Below, piece after piece: positions 12,346-22,525 of a stretch of DNA of 64,000 nucleotides. The translations under genes and the position numbers were made by a program. Every line of letters starts with the position of its first letter. Position 1 is the stretch's first letter. The DNA is taken from positions 1 through 64,000 of the forward strand of contig WION01000102.1 of assembly GCA_015039365.1 (NCBI GenBank). Direction: 5' to 3'. The stretch is from Amanita rubescens (lineage: Eukaryota; Basidiomycota; Agaricomycetes; Agaricales; Amanitaceae). The notes beneath the pieces were generated by a model, which had not been told where the DNA came from, did no database searches, and saw nothing but the letters and a program-made list of their open reading frames with translations.

Positions 12346-12639
12346 CTGTTTGCTGGGAGGAAGAAGGCGCTTGGACCTCCTCTTGCTCTCGTACCACGTG
12401 GCACTCCCTACTAGTACTAGAATTCCGCTAGAACGAATCAGGGCGAATTGCTCCGAATAGCGTTGGCTGGTTTGGCGTGGTTTGATTAGCAGGGTTTGCA
12501 GCGAGCTGGCAGCTGCTGGCAGGGCTGTGCAACGCAATCTCAGATGATGCGGCATGACACGGCATTGCCTGGTGATGTAATACGGCAATCAAGCCGCAGG
12601 TTAAAAGAAAGTTATAAAAACCTTCATTTACACTGCGGC

Positions 12640-13205
12640 CTCGGAATGCCTATGTTGAGCACGGTCGACATGGGTTCTTTCGGGATTCGTTGTTGTCCAA
12701 GTTGATGCCCATATCGGGGCCTACGGCGCTCGCTCCGAGGCGGTAAGTCGGGGATCTACCGACTTACCTGGTGATGAATTGGTTTTATCCGTTGGATGGG
12801 TCGGACCAGTACTCGAAGCCTGCGGGCGGGGCCACAATCACAAAACTCAGAGAGGGGAGGTAGAGAGAAACGTACGTAATTCGGCCTCAAATTATGAACG
12901 ACAAATTCATGGTCGTTCAAATACACGGCGTGCGCGAATTGCGCACTCTGAGAAGGGACTTGGCCTGTGGGGTTGACCTTGTCCTTCTCGATTTCAAAGA
13001 TATCGATTTCCGATGCGCCTTGGTCGAAGGAGGGAAAGGGACCTCGGTGGTCGGGACTGGGTCACACGTGTTTTAGTCCGAACCGGGAAGAAGTTGACAC
13101 CCGCTCAGAATTTGTGACAAGATTAGGGCGGTAGTTGAGGTTGAAATTATCGCCAAGGTTTGGTTACATGTGCCTGGCGATGATTTGAGGGTGGTCGTAC
13201 CGAGC
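12640..13205 (-). pseudogene. GH16 remnant, antisense to the other copies
   Basis: Read on the minus strand this carries, in order, the TTRDGY region, the EIDIF catalytic strand (about 12990-13015), the YLND/EFVI region with its following intron, the EYWxDPSN exon start and the GPD...PMS.VLN segment. Stops and frameshifts are present. With 47950-48485 it is one of two inverted copies in a cluster of plus-strand copies. Confidence 0.72.
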
Positions 13206-13212
13206 GGAGAGT

Positions 13213-13222
13213 GACATGATGA
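13213..13222. promoter_or_regulatory. CRE-like TGACGTCA palindrome
   Basis: A perfect TGACGTCA bZIP/ATF-type site. The window has three others at about 31910, 48486 and 52750, each in the spacer next to a kinase or GH16 block. Function is inferred from the motif only. Confidence 0.3.
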
Positions 13223-13594
13223 CGTCACATCACGACGCCTTCAATTCTGCTCAGCTCTGTCAAGTAGGCCTCGCAGAAGACTGCCCCTTCAGGTTTGACT
13301 CGCTCTCACTTAACATTTCACTCTCTGAGGCTCACCAGTGACCTCTAACACGATTCTCATACGACCCATCTTGACCAGCCCAATACAACAAGGTTTGGGA
13401 TCGTGAAACGAACTTCACAACTCCGAACCTATCCTGGCGGTCCTCCATGACCGCGCTCCACCTTCCACTCGTACTAGTTTTCCTCCAATAACAACCACGC
13501 GCTGACTGTTACGAACGTCCTGTCACTCGCGTCCTGCCCTGACGGCGTTTGCAAAGTCTCCTGCGTCAATCAGTCTCGTACAAGTCATTTTCGT

Positions 13595-13850
13595 ATCTGG
13601 TTGTGATCCGGCTGGTTATCCGACGATGAAGCATATTGATAATCATATCGACGCACGTATGTCACGGTTACCCTCGTTTTTTGTTCAGACTGCGCTCGCT
13701 TTTTCTCTTTCTTTCTTTATTCACCTGTTGATATTGTAGAATATTTGTATTAGGGTGGGGTAACGTTAAGGGTGTGGGTGTAATCGTGTGCAGGGAATAC
13801 AGGGCCTCGGGAGACGAGAGAGAAATGCATCCTATTCTGTCGACTGGATA
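13595..13850 (+). pseudogene. GH16 3'-end and 3'-flank remnant
   Basis: It contains GCDPAGYPTMKHIDNHIDA followed by the same pyrimidine-rich 3' flank and ATGCATCCTATTCT motif seen after the intact GH16 gene (7255-7650). The terminal exon is deleted. The 350 bases to its left (13250-13595) hold short stretches also found at 49890-49960 and, inverted, at 53410-53450, but no gene. Confidence 0.6.
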
Positions 13851-14283
13851 AGAGAAAACGTGCCGGAAACTCGGGTTGGCATGAATCGTAAAGGAGCAAT
13901 ACGGTAACTATGGATTTGAGTGAACTATGAGCTCACGGGATACCGCTGTGGTCCGTTTTAGCATCCCGCATCAAAGTGGAAGGGAGAAAGGAGCGCTCAC
14001 TGTGCCAGCCTGATATGGAAAAGCAATATTAGTAAAGTGTGAAGAATTCTGGTGGATCTGTCTGCGTACGGTAGAAGGACTTGGAGTGCATATATCCCTA
14101 TCCAACAAGGAGGTTGTACTGGGATTGCTAGGCTATTATACCCTGTTTTAGTTTCCCGAAGTCAAAAAAAACGGAAAGCTCACATAAGACGTTAAGGGCT
14201 GAGGTACATTTAAGCATATTAGTTTGTAGATAAAGCGAATGCTTACAAGTGATCGTGATGAAGACTGATATACAAAGGATAAA
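13851..14283. other. Intergenic, no gene seen
   Basis: AT-richer spacer between GH16 debris and the 3' end of kinase K3. No coding pattern or repeat recognised. Confidence 0.4.
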
Positions 14284-16455
14284 TCATTGTCCACATAATT
14301 CAATATACGAACCATTGGTGAAAGAATAGACGGATTCTACGCCATCGAGAATGATTAGTAAAAAGTGGCTCATAAAAGAATTTAGTCTGCGCACTTGTTC
14401 CGGTTTTCTTGGTGGCTCACGCCGACGACTGGTTGGTAAATGGATAGACTGAAACATAGCCTTCAATCTTCCTGAAAAACTCTTCTTATTATGATCCAAT
14501 GGCTCAACGGATCGTCGCCAATTGAGGATTGACTCTTCATTGCGTGCCCTCGATTGGCGGAATGGCGCACTTGTTCGTGGGGGACGCATTGGATATTCGG
14601 TGTACCGGGAGTCATCAGAGTACTAAAGCGATCTGATTCAACCCGGCTCCCAACTCAGTAAAAACAATGCTTACTACGGGTGATTCAACGTGCGTAGGTG
14701 AGTAAGACAGCCTTGAAGATGTACTTTGCTGTGCTGGCACTTCTCCGTATGCCGGATAAATGCCTCCGTCACGACATTTTCCTTCAATGAGAGTCGGACT
14801 AGTAGTCGACATGGTTTTAGCTGACTGCGGTAGGTTGTACGCTGTAATAGAACTCTGCGTGTTAGAGGAGTGAACGGGCGGGGGAAAGGATTTTGCTGCG
14901 CCAGTGATAGATTCGTGTGGCATCTGGAATATAGTAGGATTACATAATTTAATGGCACCAGTAAAAAGGAACGCACAGTTGATGGAAGACGCTGAAACAC
15001 AATCGGAAATGTTAGTAAATTATTGTGCATGGAAAAACTGCGTGGATGTTATGATTCGTACCATCCGGGTGGTTGGATCTTGGAATAAAAACACCAGGGT
15101 TTTCGTGACATCCTTCATTCTTGGCCGTTCCAACGCCTCCCTCCCCCAACATCGTTGAATCACGTCCCATCCTCCGTCACTCAAAGGTGGGTGATTCGGT
15201 CGTGGTGGTTGTTCCCCTCGAAAGTGGAGGCTCCAGATTTGTAAGTCCGTTCTACCTGCAAATGGTATACTATCATAATGTATCTACGGAATTCAGAAGT
15301 GTAACAATGTATTTGTTGTGACTCACTTCGTAAAAAAGACATCCAAACGCATAGACGTCCGTCATTTGCGTTCGGGCCGGAACACCATTAACATCGTCAT
15401 TTGTAGGGAGGATCCCGAATAACTCGGGGGCCGAAAAGTTGAGATGTTTAGCTCCAGATTGGGTATTCGTGGCGTCCGAGAGTCGGGTCAATCCGAAATC
15501 GGCTATTTGAACACGAAGATTGGAATCCAAAAAGATATTTTCCTAAGAGAATTATCAGCATTCATATGTAGCGTGTTATAAGTAGAATACCCCGCGAAGG
15601 TCGCCATGAATTGCGCCTACTGAATGAATATATTCAATGCCCTGTGCCGCTTCCAGGATCTCGAAGGGAGGTAAGCGTCAATGAAGAGCCAAAGAGAGGA
15701 ACCGTACCCGTTCTTCTATCTCGGATACTGATGGATTTTCTTTCTTCCGCCATCGGGCCAGAGTACCATTCGTCATAAAGGGCGAGACAAGAAAGAATTG
15801 GGGAACTTTTCCATCCAAAACTTCGTAGATTCCGTAAAACGGTAGCACAAACTTGTGCTTGAGAGATCCCCACATCAACGCTTCTCTGCAAAACGCCTGT
15901 TGGAGAACAATAAACAACATACTTATGTGGGAACGACGTAAATAGCTTACAACGTCGTTGTCAGACTTGTACAACACTTTCAAAGCAACAACTTCATCCC
16001 GCAGTTTGCCCTTAAAAACGCGCCCGAATCCGCCGCTACCAATGTAATTACGCTCGGCTGGCATGCTGACTCCCGTTACAACCAATGACGGCGGTATGAC
16101 AGGCATCTTTGAATTGAGTTTGAACATCAATCGTCTCGCTCGCCCATTGATGTCTATGGTTGGATCCAAATTGCACAAGCGACAGTCGCGAAGCAGGTGA
16201 AGCAAGAAATCCATCAAGTTCTGGACGTCCGAGGCTTGGTTAAGCTGTTCCGCAACGCTGAGATAGTCTTCTCTAGCCAAGATTCTACACACGAGATCGA
16301 TGATGGATGCGTTGACGACAGACGTGATACAAGTTCCGGGCTATAAGCTCATTAGTACTATGCGGATGCGTTTTCTGATATCGCTATACCTTCCAATCCT
16401 TAAGAATGAAAAGCAGAAATAGGAGGGGATGACGGTCTGGATCGGACATCATCAT
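14284..16455 (-). CDS. K3: TKL protein kinase with an unidentified C-terminal extension
   Basis: The kinase is complete: GSGGFGRVFKG loop, VALKVLY, CREALMWGSLKHKF, EYIHSVGAIHGDLRG, ADFGLTRL, APELFG, RPRMKD. After the usual last kinase exon (ends 15062) a donor, a textbook CTAAC branch point and a CAG acceptor lead to extra exons, all in phase 0: a five-residue micro-exon at 14991, a Ser/Thr/Pro-rich exon 14923-14675 and a basic exon ending at 14284 (SILNWRRSVEPLDH, RLKAMFQSIHL, RRREPPRKPEQVRRL). I do not recognise this tail. The presumed first exon (MMMSDPDRHP...ILKDWK) lies inside the last exon of K4 in the same frame, so K3 may be the second half of a K4-K3 tandem kinase. Confidence 0.68.
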
Positions 16456-18003
16456 ATCACTGATGTCTTTTACTGCTGGTCGTTCTGACGGCATCATCGC
16501 CCAGCACCACTCGATCAACTCCCAAGCTTCATCTTTCAAAGGTGGGTCGTCCAGTCGAGGCGGACGCACGCCTTGAGAGACAAGGGCCATGACTTGTAAG
16601 CCCTGTCTACCGGCAAAAGGTATGTTGTCGTAATGGATCTGCGTAATTCAGTAAGAGAATCCGCATATTAATTATAACTCACTTCATAATAAAGACATCC
16701 AAACGCATAAATGTCCGACATTTGAGTTCTGGCTGGATCACAAGCCGAAGGGTCGTCGGCGTCCTCGGGGCGTCCAAACAACTCCGGGGCCGCGAAGTGC
16801 ATATGTTTCGCTCCAGACTGCGTATTCGTTGTATCTGAGAGTCGAGTTAACCCAAAGTCGGCGATTTGAACATGAAGGTTGGCTTCCAAGAGAACGTTCT
16901 CCTAAAAAGGATTGTCAGTATCCCAACAAAGCATGTTTCCGCGTAGAATACCCCTCGGATGTCGCCGTGAACTATGCCTTCAGCATGAATGTATTCGATG
17001 CCCAGAGCTACTTCCAGTATCTTTCGGACGGGTGAGATAAACGGTGAGTCAACCAAAGAAAAGACCTACGTGTTCTTCTATCTCAGATACTGATGGACCC
17101 GCCTGCTTCCGCCACTGAGCTAGAGTGCCTTTCTCCATATAGGGAGAGATAAGAAAAGCGGTTCCATCTTCGTGTTCATCGATTCCCAGGAATGGCAACA
17201 CGAATTTGTGCTTGAGCGATCCCCACATCAAAGCCTCTCGACAAAAGGCTAGCTGGAACCGAAATAAAAAAAGTTGCGTTCAAATGAGAACAACACGTCG
17301 GACTTACAGCATTATCATCGGACTTGTATAACACTTTCAACGCAACGGCTTCTCCCTTTAGCTCGCTCTTGTAAACGCGCCCAAACCCACCACCGCCAAT
17401 ATAATCTTGCTCCGCCGGCTGGTTGACTCCAGTCGTGATTAAAGACCACGGTATGACAGGCGTTTTCGTTATAATCTTGAACATGAATCGCCGTGCTCGC
17501 CGGTTGAAGTCGTCCTGATTTGGTAAGAGACGATAGCGAAGGATGTGAAGTATGAAATCGAGTAGATTTTGGGAGTCCGAGGTAAGGGTCAGCTGTGTTG
17601 CAAGGTTGAGGTAGTCTTCCCCGGATAGTAGCTTGCACATGAGATCAGTAGTCCTTGCGTTTACGACAGACGCGATAGAGGAACCGGGCTACGAGGTCTT
17701 GAGTAGGTACTATATTCTCCGCTTGAAAATGCGACGCACCTCCTTGGCATTGAGTGTAGAGAGTAGCAATGGCAGGGTATCGCTCTCGAGATCATTCTTC
17801 ATGTCGTATGACGTTTCTGGCATCCTCACACCTCTCGACGGACCAATGCTCCGCCTGTACTCATGGAGTTCCTGCGCAGTCATTTCTTCCAACGTTTCTA
17901 GTTTCTGCGACGAGTCCTCTTCAGCCCATTCAATAAACTCTGGCCTTTGCAGTGCATCCCTAGTAAACACGATTGCGGAGCTTCTGAGCTCCTTGGGGAC
18001 CAT
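16384..18003 (-). CDS. K4: TKL protein kinase, reads in frame into K3
   Basis: Exon 1 (18003-17740) starts MVPKELRSS and encodes an acidic N-terminus longer than in sister genes. Later exons are 17688-17308 (N-module, IGGGGFGRVYK loop, VALKVLY), 17252-17070 (AFCREALMWGSLKHKF), about 17019-16952 (IEYIHAEGIVHGDIRG), 16901-16683 (ENVLLE, ADFGLTRL, APELFG) and 16638 onward. All key kinase residues are present. Without splicing the last exon stops at 16384. The codons before it (LLFILKDWK) are the exon-1 signature of this family and a phase-0 donor at 16389 can splice to K3 exon 2 at 16340, giving a tandem kinase. A telobox-like motif lies about 160 bp upstream. Confidence 0.72.
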
Positions 18004-18158
18004 TGTCGAGTTGACCGGTCAGACCGTGCGACGGATGCAGAGGGGGAGAGGCTTATCGCCCAGAGAGGTTCTCAGCGGCACCTGACTCGATTATGTGACG
18101 GTGACATGGAAAAGCCAGCGCTGAGCGCTCGTTGCAAATGTTGACGGTGAGGTTGTGG

Positions 18159-18183
18159 TAAACCTAAACCCTATGTTAGGGGT
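18159..18183. promoter_or_regulatory. Telobox-like motif upstream of K4
   Basis: AAACCTAAACCCTATGTTAGGG: two inverted TTAGGG-type half sites about 160 bp upstream of the K4 start, at a position comparable to K2 and K8. Confidence 0.35.
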
Positions 18184-18289
18184 CCGAAAATGATGGGTTT
18201 CCGCCGACAACCCTCACGCCAGTCACTAGTTACTCGCTCTCGACAGGCTCTTTCTTCTCTTGTTCGAGCGCTCAACTCTTCCGCACAGA

Positions 18290-18735
18290 CCGCACCCATG
18301 TCTCCAACCACAAGCCTCGGAAGGAGCTGACGTTGCATCGCAGACGACAAGACCACCCTCCCTCCAACAGAGTTCTGACCCTTAGCCTGCAGCTCACTCA
18401 TCCCAGATGAGTCGTATTTGCCCAAGTTCAAGTCAATAAAAGCAGCTATAGTGCGAGTACGCCCACCCTCAGCCAGCTCGATTCACCAGACGACGAAGAC
18501 ATACTACACGGTCCTCGCTTGGGCCAATTTCATCTTAGATGGGACCCCGTCATGCTATCGTGATGCATGCTCAACTTCGGACTTTTTTTTCATGCCCCGC
18601 CTCCTCAGATTTTCATCCTGTCTTTTATCACCCATTGCTACTATTATTCAAGACCGTCGCGGAAGCCTCCAACGTCCGTATCGAAACCGTAGGTACGCCT
18701 TACACTTTCTTCCTTGCCTTCGCCTCCTGACTGTT
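18290..18735 (+). pseudogene. GH16 5'-exon remnant
   Basis: It resembles the cytosolic tail and membrane exon of GH16: the QLDSPDDED-like segment near 18480, a degraded hydrophobic stretch and VEASNVRIETVG before a GTACG donor, as in the intact gene (VEASNIRINATS before GTACGG). Frames are broken. A sister copy lies at 28720-29150, on the other side of the transposon. Confidence 0.6.
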
Positions 18736-19229
18736 CTCAACCGTGTAGCAGATTTTTCTGCTAGAAAAACTACGACCGCTACCGCCAAATCTACTAAAAA
18801 CGTGTACACAGTTCATTGGAGAGTAATACTAGCTGGTGCTAGCTGGGAAAAGTGTTCAGCGTTACTCTATTGCTAATCATATAGGGTATCAAGTCATTTT
18901 ACATTCTAAAATGTGCCTTATGGAACCAGAATGACAGAAAGGGCCGACTAGACGCAATCTATGCGACATTACGATAGCATGATGTATGACGATACTAGGA
19001 GGTCAAGAAGTTTATCGCTGTCTGTCGACTTGGACGCCAACCGCTCCTCATCCAACTCTGTACCGTTGACGATAGTCGCGTATAACGTCCACGCCTTGGG
19101 CGCATCAATCGCGATATCCTCGATTATCTCGGCCGTCGGTGTCAATCCTTCTTCAAATGCATCAGGAGAACATAAGCCCTTGCTCTTGGGTCATCGACTG
19201 TGAGAACGCGCGCGTTTCTTTTTTCAGAT
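18736..19229. other. Spacer with a duplicated segment, no gene seen
   Basis: 18775-18910 is paralogous to 29210-29350 (CTACTAAAAACGTGTACA, GAGTAATACTAGCT). 18961-19200 has an open frame on the plus strand (SLSVDLDANRSSSNSV...) with no recognisable domain; it may be a decayed upstream part of the peroxiredoxin remnant that follows. Confidence 0.35.
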
Positions 19230-19463
19230 TTAACACTAACAGATGGGGGGTGGTTACAGCTCTCCAAGTTGGCGACAAGTACCGCGTCACTACACCGGTC
19301 AACTGGAAAAGGAGCGACGATATCATCGTTCACTCTAACGAAGAGGCATCCCCAGCTACACGATTCACAAGGTGACTTTTTTCTTTAATGGTGCCGTTGA
19401 CCCAAAGCGATACTGACCGTGTTCTAGCCGTACTTGAGGACTACGCCCCTCAAGATAGACTAA
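19230..19463 (+). pseudogene. 1-Cys peroxiredoxin (Prx6/PRX1-type) C-terminal remnant
   Basis: The segment ALQVGDKYRVTTPVNW, DDIIVHSNEEA and, after a short intron-like gap, PYLRTTPL matches the C-terminus of fungal 1-Cys peroxiredoxins, thiol peroxidases that reduce H2O2. The PxxxTxxC active-site half is not present, and the phase across the gap does not match, so it is a fragment. Confidence 0.65.
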
Positions 19464-19552
19464 CCACTGCTGGCTCGTGCGTAGAAAAAAACTTTTTTTT
19501 TGTATTATTATATATGTATAAAAGTGATCATCAACACTTGACGTTTTGTGCA

Positions 19553-20103
19553 TTAAGCTGAACCTGCTTTCCGCGCAGCGCCGTATGTAACCTGGCCCGG
19601 GCGCAATCCCTCTTTTCCCACCTCATTCTCCATGGGCTCATGTAAACGATAAACAATGTAACCGTCGGAACCGCCTTTCCACCATCCGATTAGTCTCGCT
19701 ATTGCCGGCCCCTCGAATAACTTTCGCAGATCGTTGCAAAATTCCCCAACCTTTTCCAATTCTTCAGAGCCGCTCAGTCCAGATACGTGCTCAATGATAT
19801 AACCCTTTTGGTCGAAGATTACCAAGCGGTGCCCCGGTTCCCCATTCAAACCCTTTCGCTTTTGCGCCCAAGTATATTCGTCCCGATAGTCGGCCTGGAT
19901 CTTAAAATCCTTGATTCGTTTGTCCAGCATGTCTTTCGGGAGCTGTATAACCGGCTGTGTCAGACTCTTCTCCTTGCTTCACTGCAATAACTATGTGTAC
20001 GTACTGCTTTAAACAAGCTTTCAGGTGTGGCCCCGCTGCTTACAGGCAGAGCGAACGCTGCAGAGATGATGATAAAGAGGATTGCAATAAATGAGAAGCG
20101 CAT
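19553..20103 (-). CDS. Small secreted protein, copy 1
   Basis: Exon 1 (20103-20005) encodes a signal peptide, MRFSFIAILFIIISAAFALP. A GTACGT donor and a CAG acceptor at 19943 lead to exon 2 (19942-19553), giving 162 aa. The mature part starts after a Ser/Gly/Thr stretch and contains LPKDMLDKRIKDF, a charged middle, and RLIGWWKGGSDGYIVY. No cysteine-rich pattern and no family recognised. Copy 2 (20887-21372) has the same exon structure, a near-identical signal peptide and the motif LIGWW...GYIVY. The conserved leader with diverged mature part fits a small secreted protein family of effector or self-interaction type, which is inference. Confidence 0.7.
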
Positions 20104-20229
20104 GTTGTGGCAGGTCCAGCCTGTGGGGAAGAATGAAAATTTGCACCGCTGGATTGTATTCATCTTCGTCATTTGCCACTCGGGTATGGTGGGGTTGCTA
20201 GCATCAATAACATCAGTTTCAACTTTTAA

Positions 20230-20570
20230 TCAGTGATGCATGATCCGTGATGCCTGTTGTTGCCAACGCAGAATGCTAGAGAATGCTCCGACTCTACCCT
20301 TCAGCTTCTCTATCCGCACCGCGTGGTAATATTCGAGATAGCTCCGGCACTGCCCTTTCCGCCTTAGAGTGCATCCCTCCCAGGCGCTCGATTGTATACT
20401 AACCCTTCTCACGGATGATTGCTGCGATGAACCCCAGCGCCGAATGCAAAACGACCCCCGCCTCCCGTTCCGCAGTAAATTCGGCCTGGTAGCTGTTCTG
20501 GCTAGTAATGTCTGTGACTTGTTTCTCTTTTACGTTTGGCGGAAGCTGTGTAATCGGATGAGGATTCTTC
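20230..20570 (-). pseudogene. Small secreted protein, decayed copy
   Basis: A CACAG acceptor followed by LPPNVKEKQVTD and SYQAEFTAEREAG corresponds to the start of exon 2 in the flanking copies (LPKDMLDKRI, RYQTEYIKERGK). The frame then closes (stop near 20410) and no signal-peptide exon is found, so it is a relic between the two intact genes. Confidence 0.5.
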
Positions 20571-20886
20571 TCCTGTTATCCACGTACTTCCTCAGGCGAC
20601 GGACTAGCTTCCAGCATCGATAACATCACTTTTAACAGGTTTTAACCCCCCAAATAGTGATGCCAGTCGTTGATGGTGTATGGTGAGGCTCAGCGGCTGG
20701 CCCGATGGATCCTTGAGGACTATGCCCGAGTACAGATAGGTAGACCGACCTGAGAAAAGTTTAAAAAAAAGGAGCAGGATTGAGTGGGTAAGCAATCCAA
20801 ACAACGCAACAGCGATGCGGTCAAGGACCTGGGAGGAGACATGGCAGACGGGACGACGGCAGGAAGGCAGTGGAAAAAAGGGTGAT

Positions 20887-21372
20887 TTATATGGAGGGGA
20901 GCCACGGAGGTGTATGATAAACAATGTAACCATTATAATCATCCGTCCACCACCCGATTAACGTATGGGGACCGAAGGATTTGAGATCTTCGGAAAAGTT
21001 CTGCACCTCTTTCAACAACTTTACGCCGCGAGCCGGTCCAAACATGGCGCGCTTGATTTTATAATCCTTCTTCACGACCTCCGCTTCCCATGGCCCCTTC
21101 CCAGCACGATCATGCTTCCCTCGTTCTTTAATATATTCGGTTTGATAGCGATTCCGGATAGCAGCATCCATGATTCGTTTGTCTATTAAGTCTTGCGGGA
21201 GCTGTATATCGGATATGAGGACTCTTGTACTGTTTCAATGTCTATATGTACGTACCTTTTTAAGCAGGTCTTCAGCTCCAACCTGACTGCTGTTATCGGA
21301 GCCGCTGCCTATAGGCAAAGCGAACGCGGCGGAGAAGATGATAAAGAGGATCGCAATAAATGAGAACCGCAT
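20887..21372 (-). CDS. Small secreted protein, copy 2
   Basis: Exon 1 (21372-21256) encodes MRFSFIAILFIIFSAAFALP and a short spacer. The intron starts GTACGT and exon 2 (21201-20887) brings the total to 143 aa. Features shared with copy 1 are LPQDLIDKRI, a basic middle and TLIGWWTDDYNGYIVY near the C-terminus. The signal peptide is better conserved than the mature region, as expected for a diversifying secreted family. Function unknown. Confidence 0.7.
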
Positions 21373-21429
21373 ATTTGAATATTTTGCAGGACCGGCCTGT
21401 GGGGAAAAATGAGCCGTGCACATGGATTG

Positions 21430-22225
21430 TATTTATATTCGTCATTAATTGCTACTCGGGTATGACGGACTAAGGTTGATGGATGCCAGCATCGATAACA
21501 TCAGTAACCAGAGGTAACCAGTGATGTCTGTTGTCAACGCACCGGTTCGAAGTACTAGGAAGTACTATGGTACAGTTGGTACGTGGTCACGGCTGGTCGC
21601 GGATACCATTTTATCACTTGGAGCACAGCATATCCGAGGTCGATTGTGAGGCATGCACGGTTAACGGCTTTCTTAATGCCTGTTAAAGCAGAGGAAAAGA
21701 GGACGAGATGGACTTGCCTCCTCTCGTACCCAAACGACACCGCAAAGCCCAATCGAATTCCTAACTTGAAGAGCTCCTTGACAACTCCCCCATCTTGCAG
21801 GTCGTACGTGAACTCCGGTTTCGGCATGCATGATGACGTCCCAAACATATCCCCGTCCCCGTCTCACTCACGCCGTCGCTGGTGGAGAATTCAGCCGCAT
21901 GTACGCGTCCAAGTCACTACCGTTTGTGATCTTTCCAGGTAGTCCGGGACATAGAGGGCCAAGGGTGTTTGAGAACGACAAGGCCTTCGACGCTGTTCTG
22001 ATCTAAAATTACCAGTTCGAAGAAGGGGACCATGCCGCCATGTTTGGTCTCGATCGCGCCTGGGACGACAGGTCTCTGTTTGAGAAGGTATGATGCCGCA
22101 TTGTCTGATCTCTTCTACTCATTGCACCGAGTAGAATTGAGTCAGCCATCCGCAGGCCAGTGAGGGTCACGTCACGGTCCTGAGCTCGGCCATCAGTCGG
22201 CAACTCACTACGACGAGCTAGGCTG
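21430..22225. other. Spacer left of the transposon
   Basis: No certain gene. A minus-strand open frame at 21848-21555 (FTYDLQDGG...LGYAVLQVIKWYPRP) is weakly reminiscent of the small secreted proteins but lacks a leader exon. GATAACATCA-type motifs occur at about 21490 and earlier at about 20205 and 20615, similar to the target site used by the element at 22233. Confidence 0.3.
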
Positions 22226-22232
22226 ATAACAT

Positions 22233-22327
22233 CCAGACTCCTACCCAGTCCCAACGGTGCTGCGCTTGACGAGCTTAAGTAAGCGTTAACGCACCGGAGG
22301 GACTGGCTTTTAACACATGTAAACAAA
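22233..22327 (+). repeat. Left terminal inverted repeat (95 bp)
   Basis: Exact reverse complement of 27934-28028. Begins CCAGACTCC and ends CATGTAAACAAA. It contains the internal palindrome GTTAAC and AGCTTAAG-type sequence. Confidence 0.95.
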
Positions 22328-22525
22328 AGGTCGGCGATGCCGAGCGTCACATCTCGATCATGTACAGACTATTTTTTTGGCATGGAAAACATATAGATCG
22401 ACATTTACATCGGAGTTTGATTCTAAGTTTAGTATATGCGTTGCGATTGCTATGAGCCGTATGTAAAACTAGATAACTTGCTCAGGGTGCCCTTCAATCA
22501 TCTTCTGTGCTCGAGCTTGGCTATC

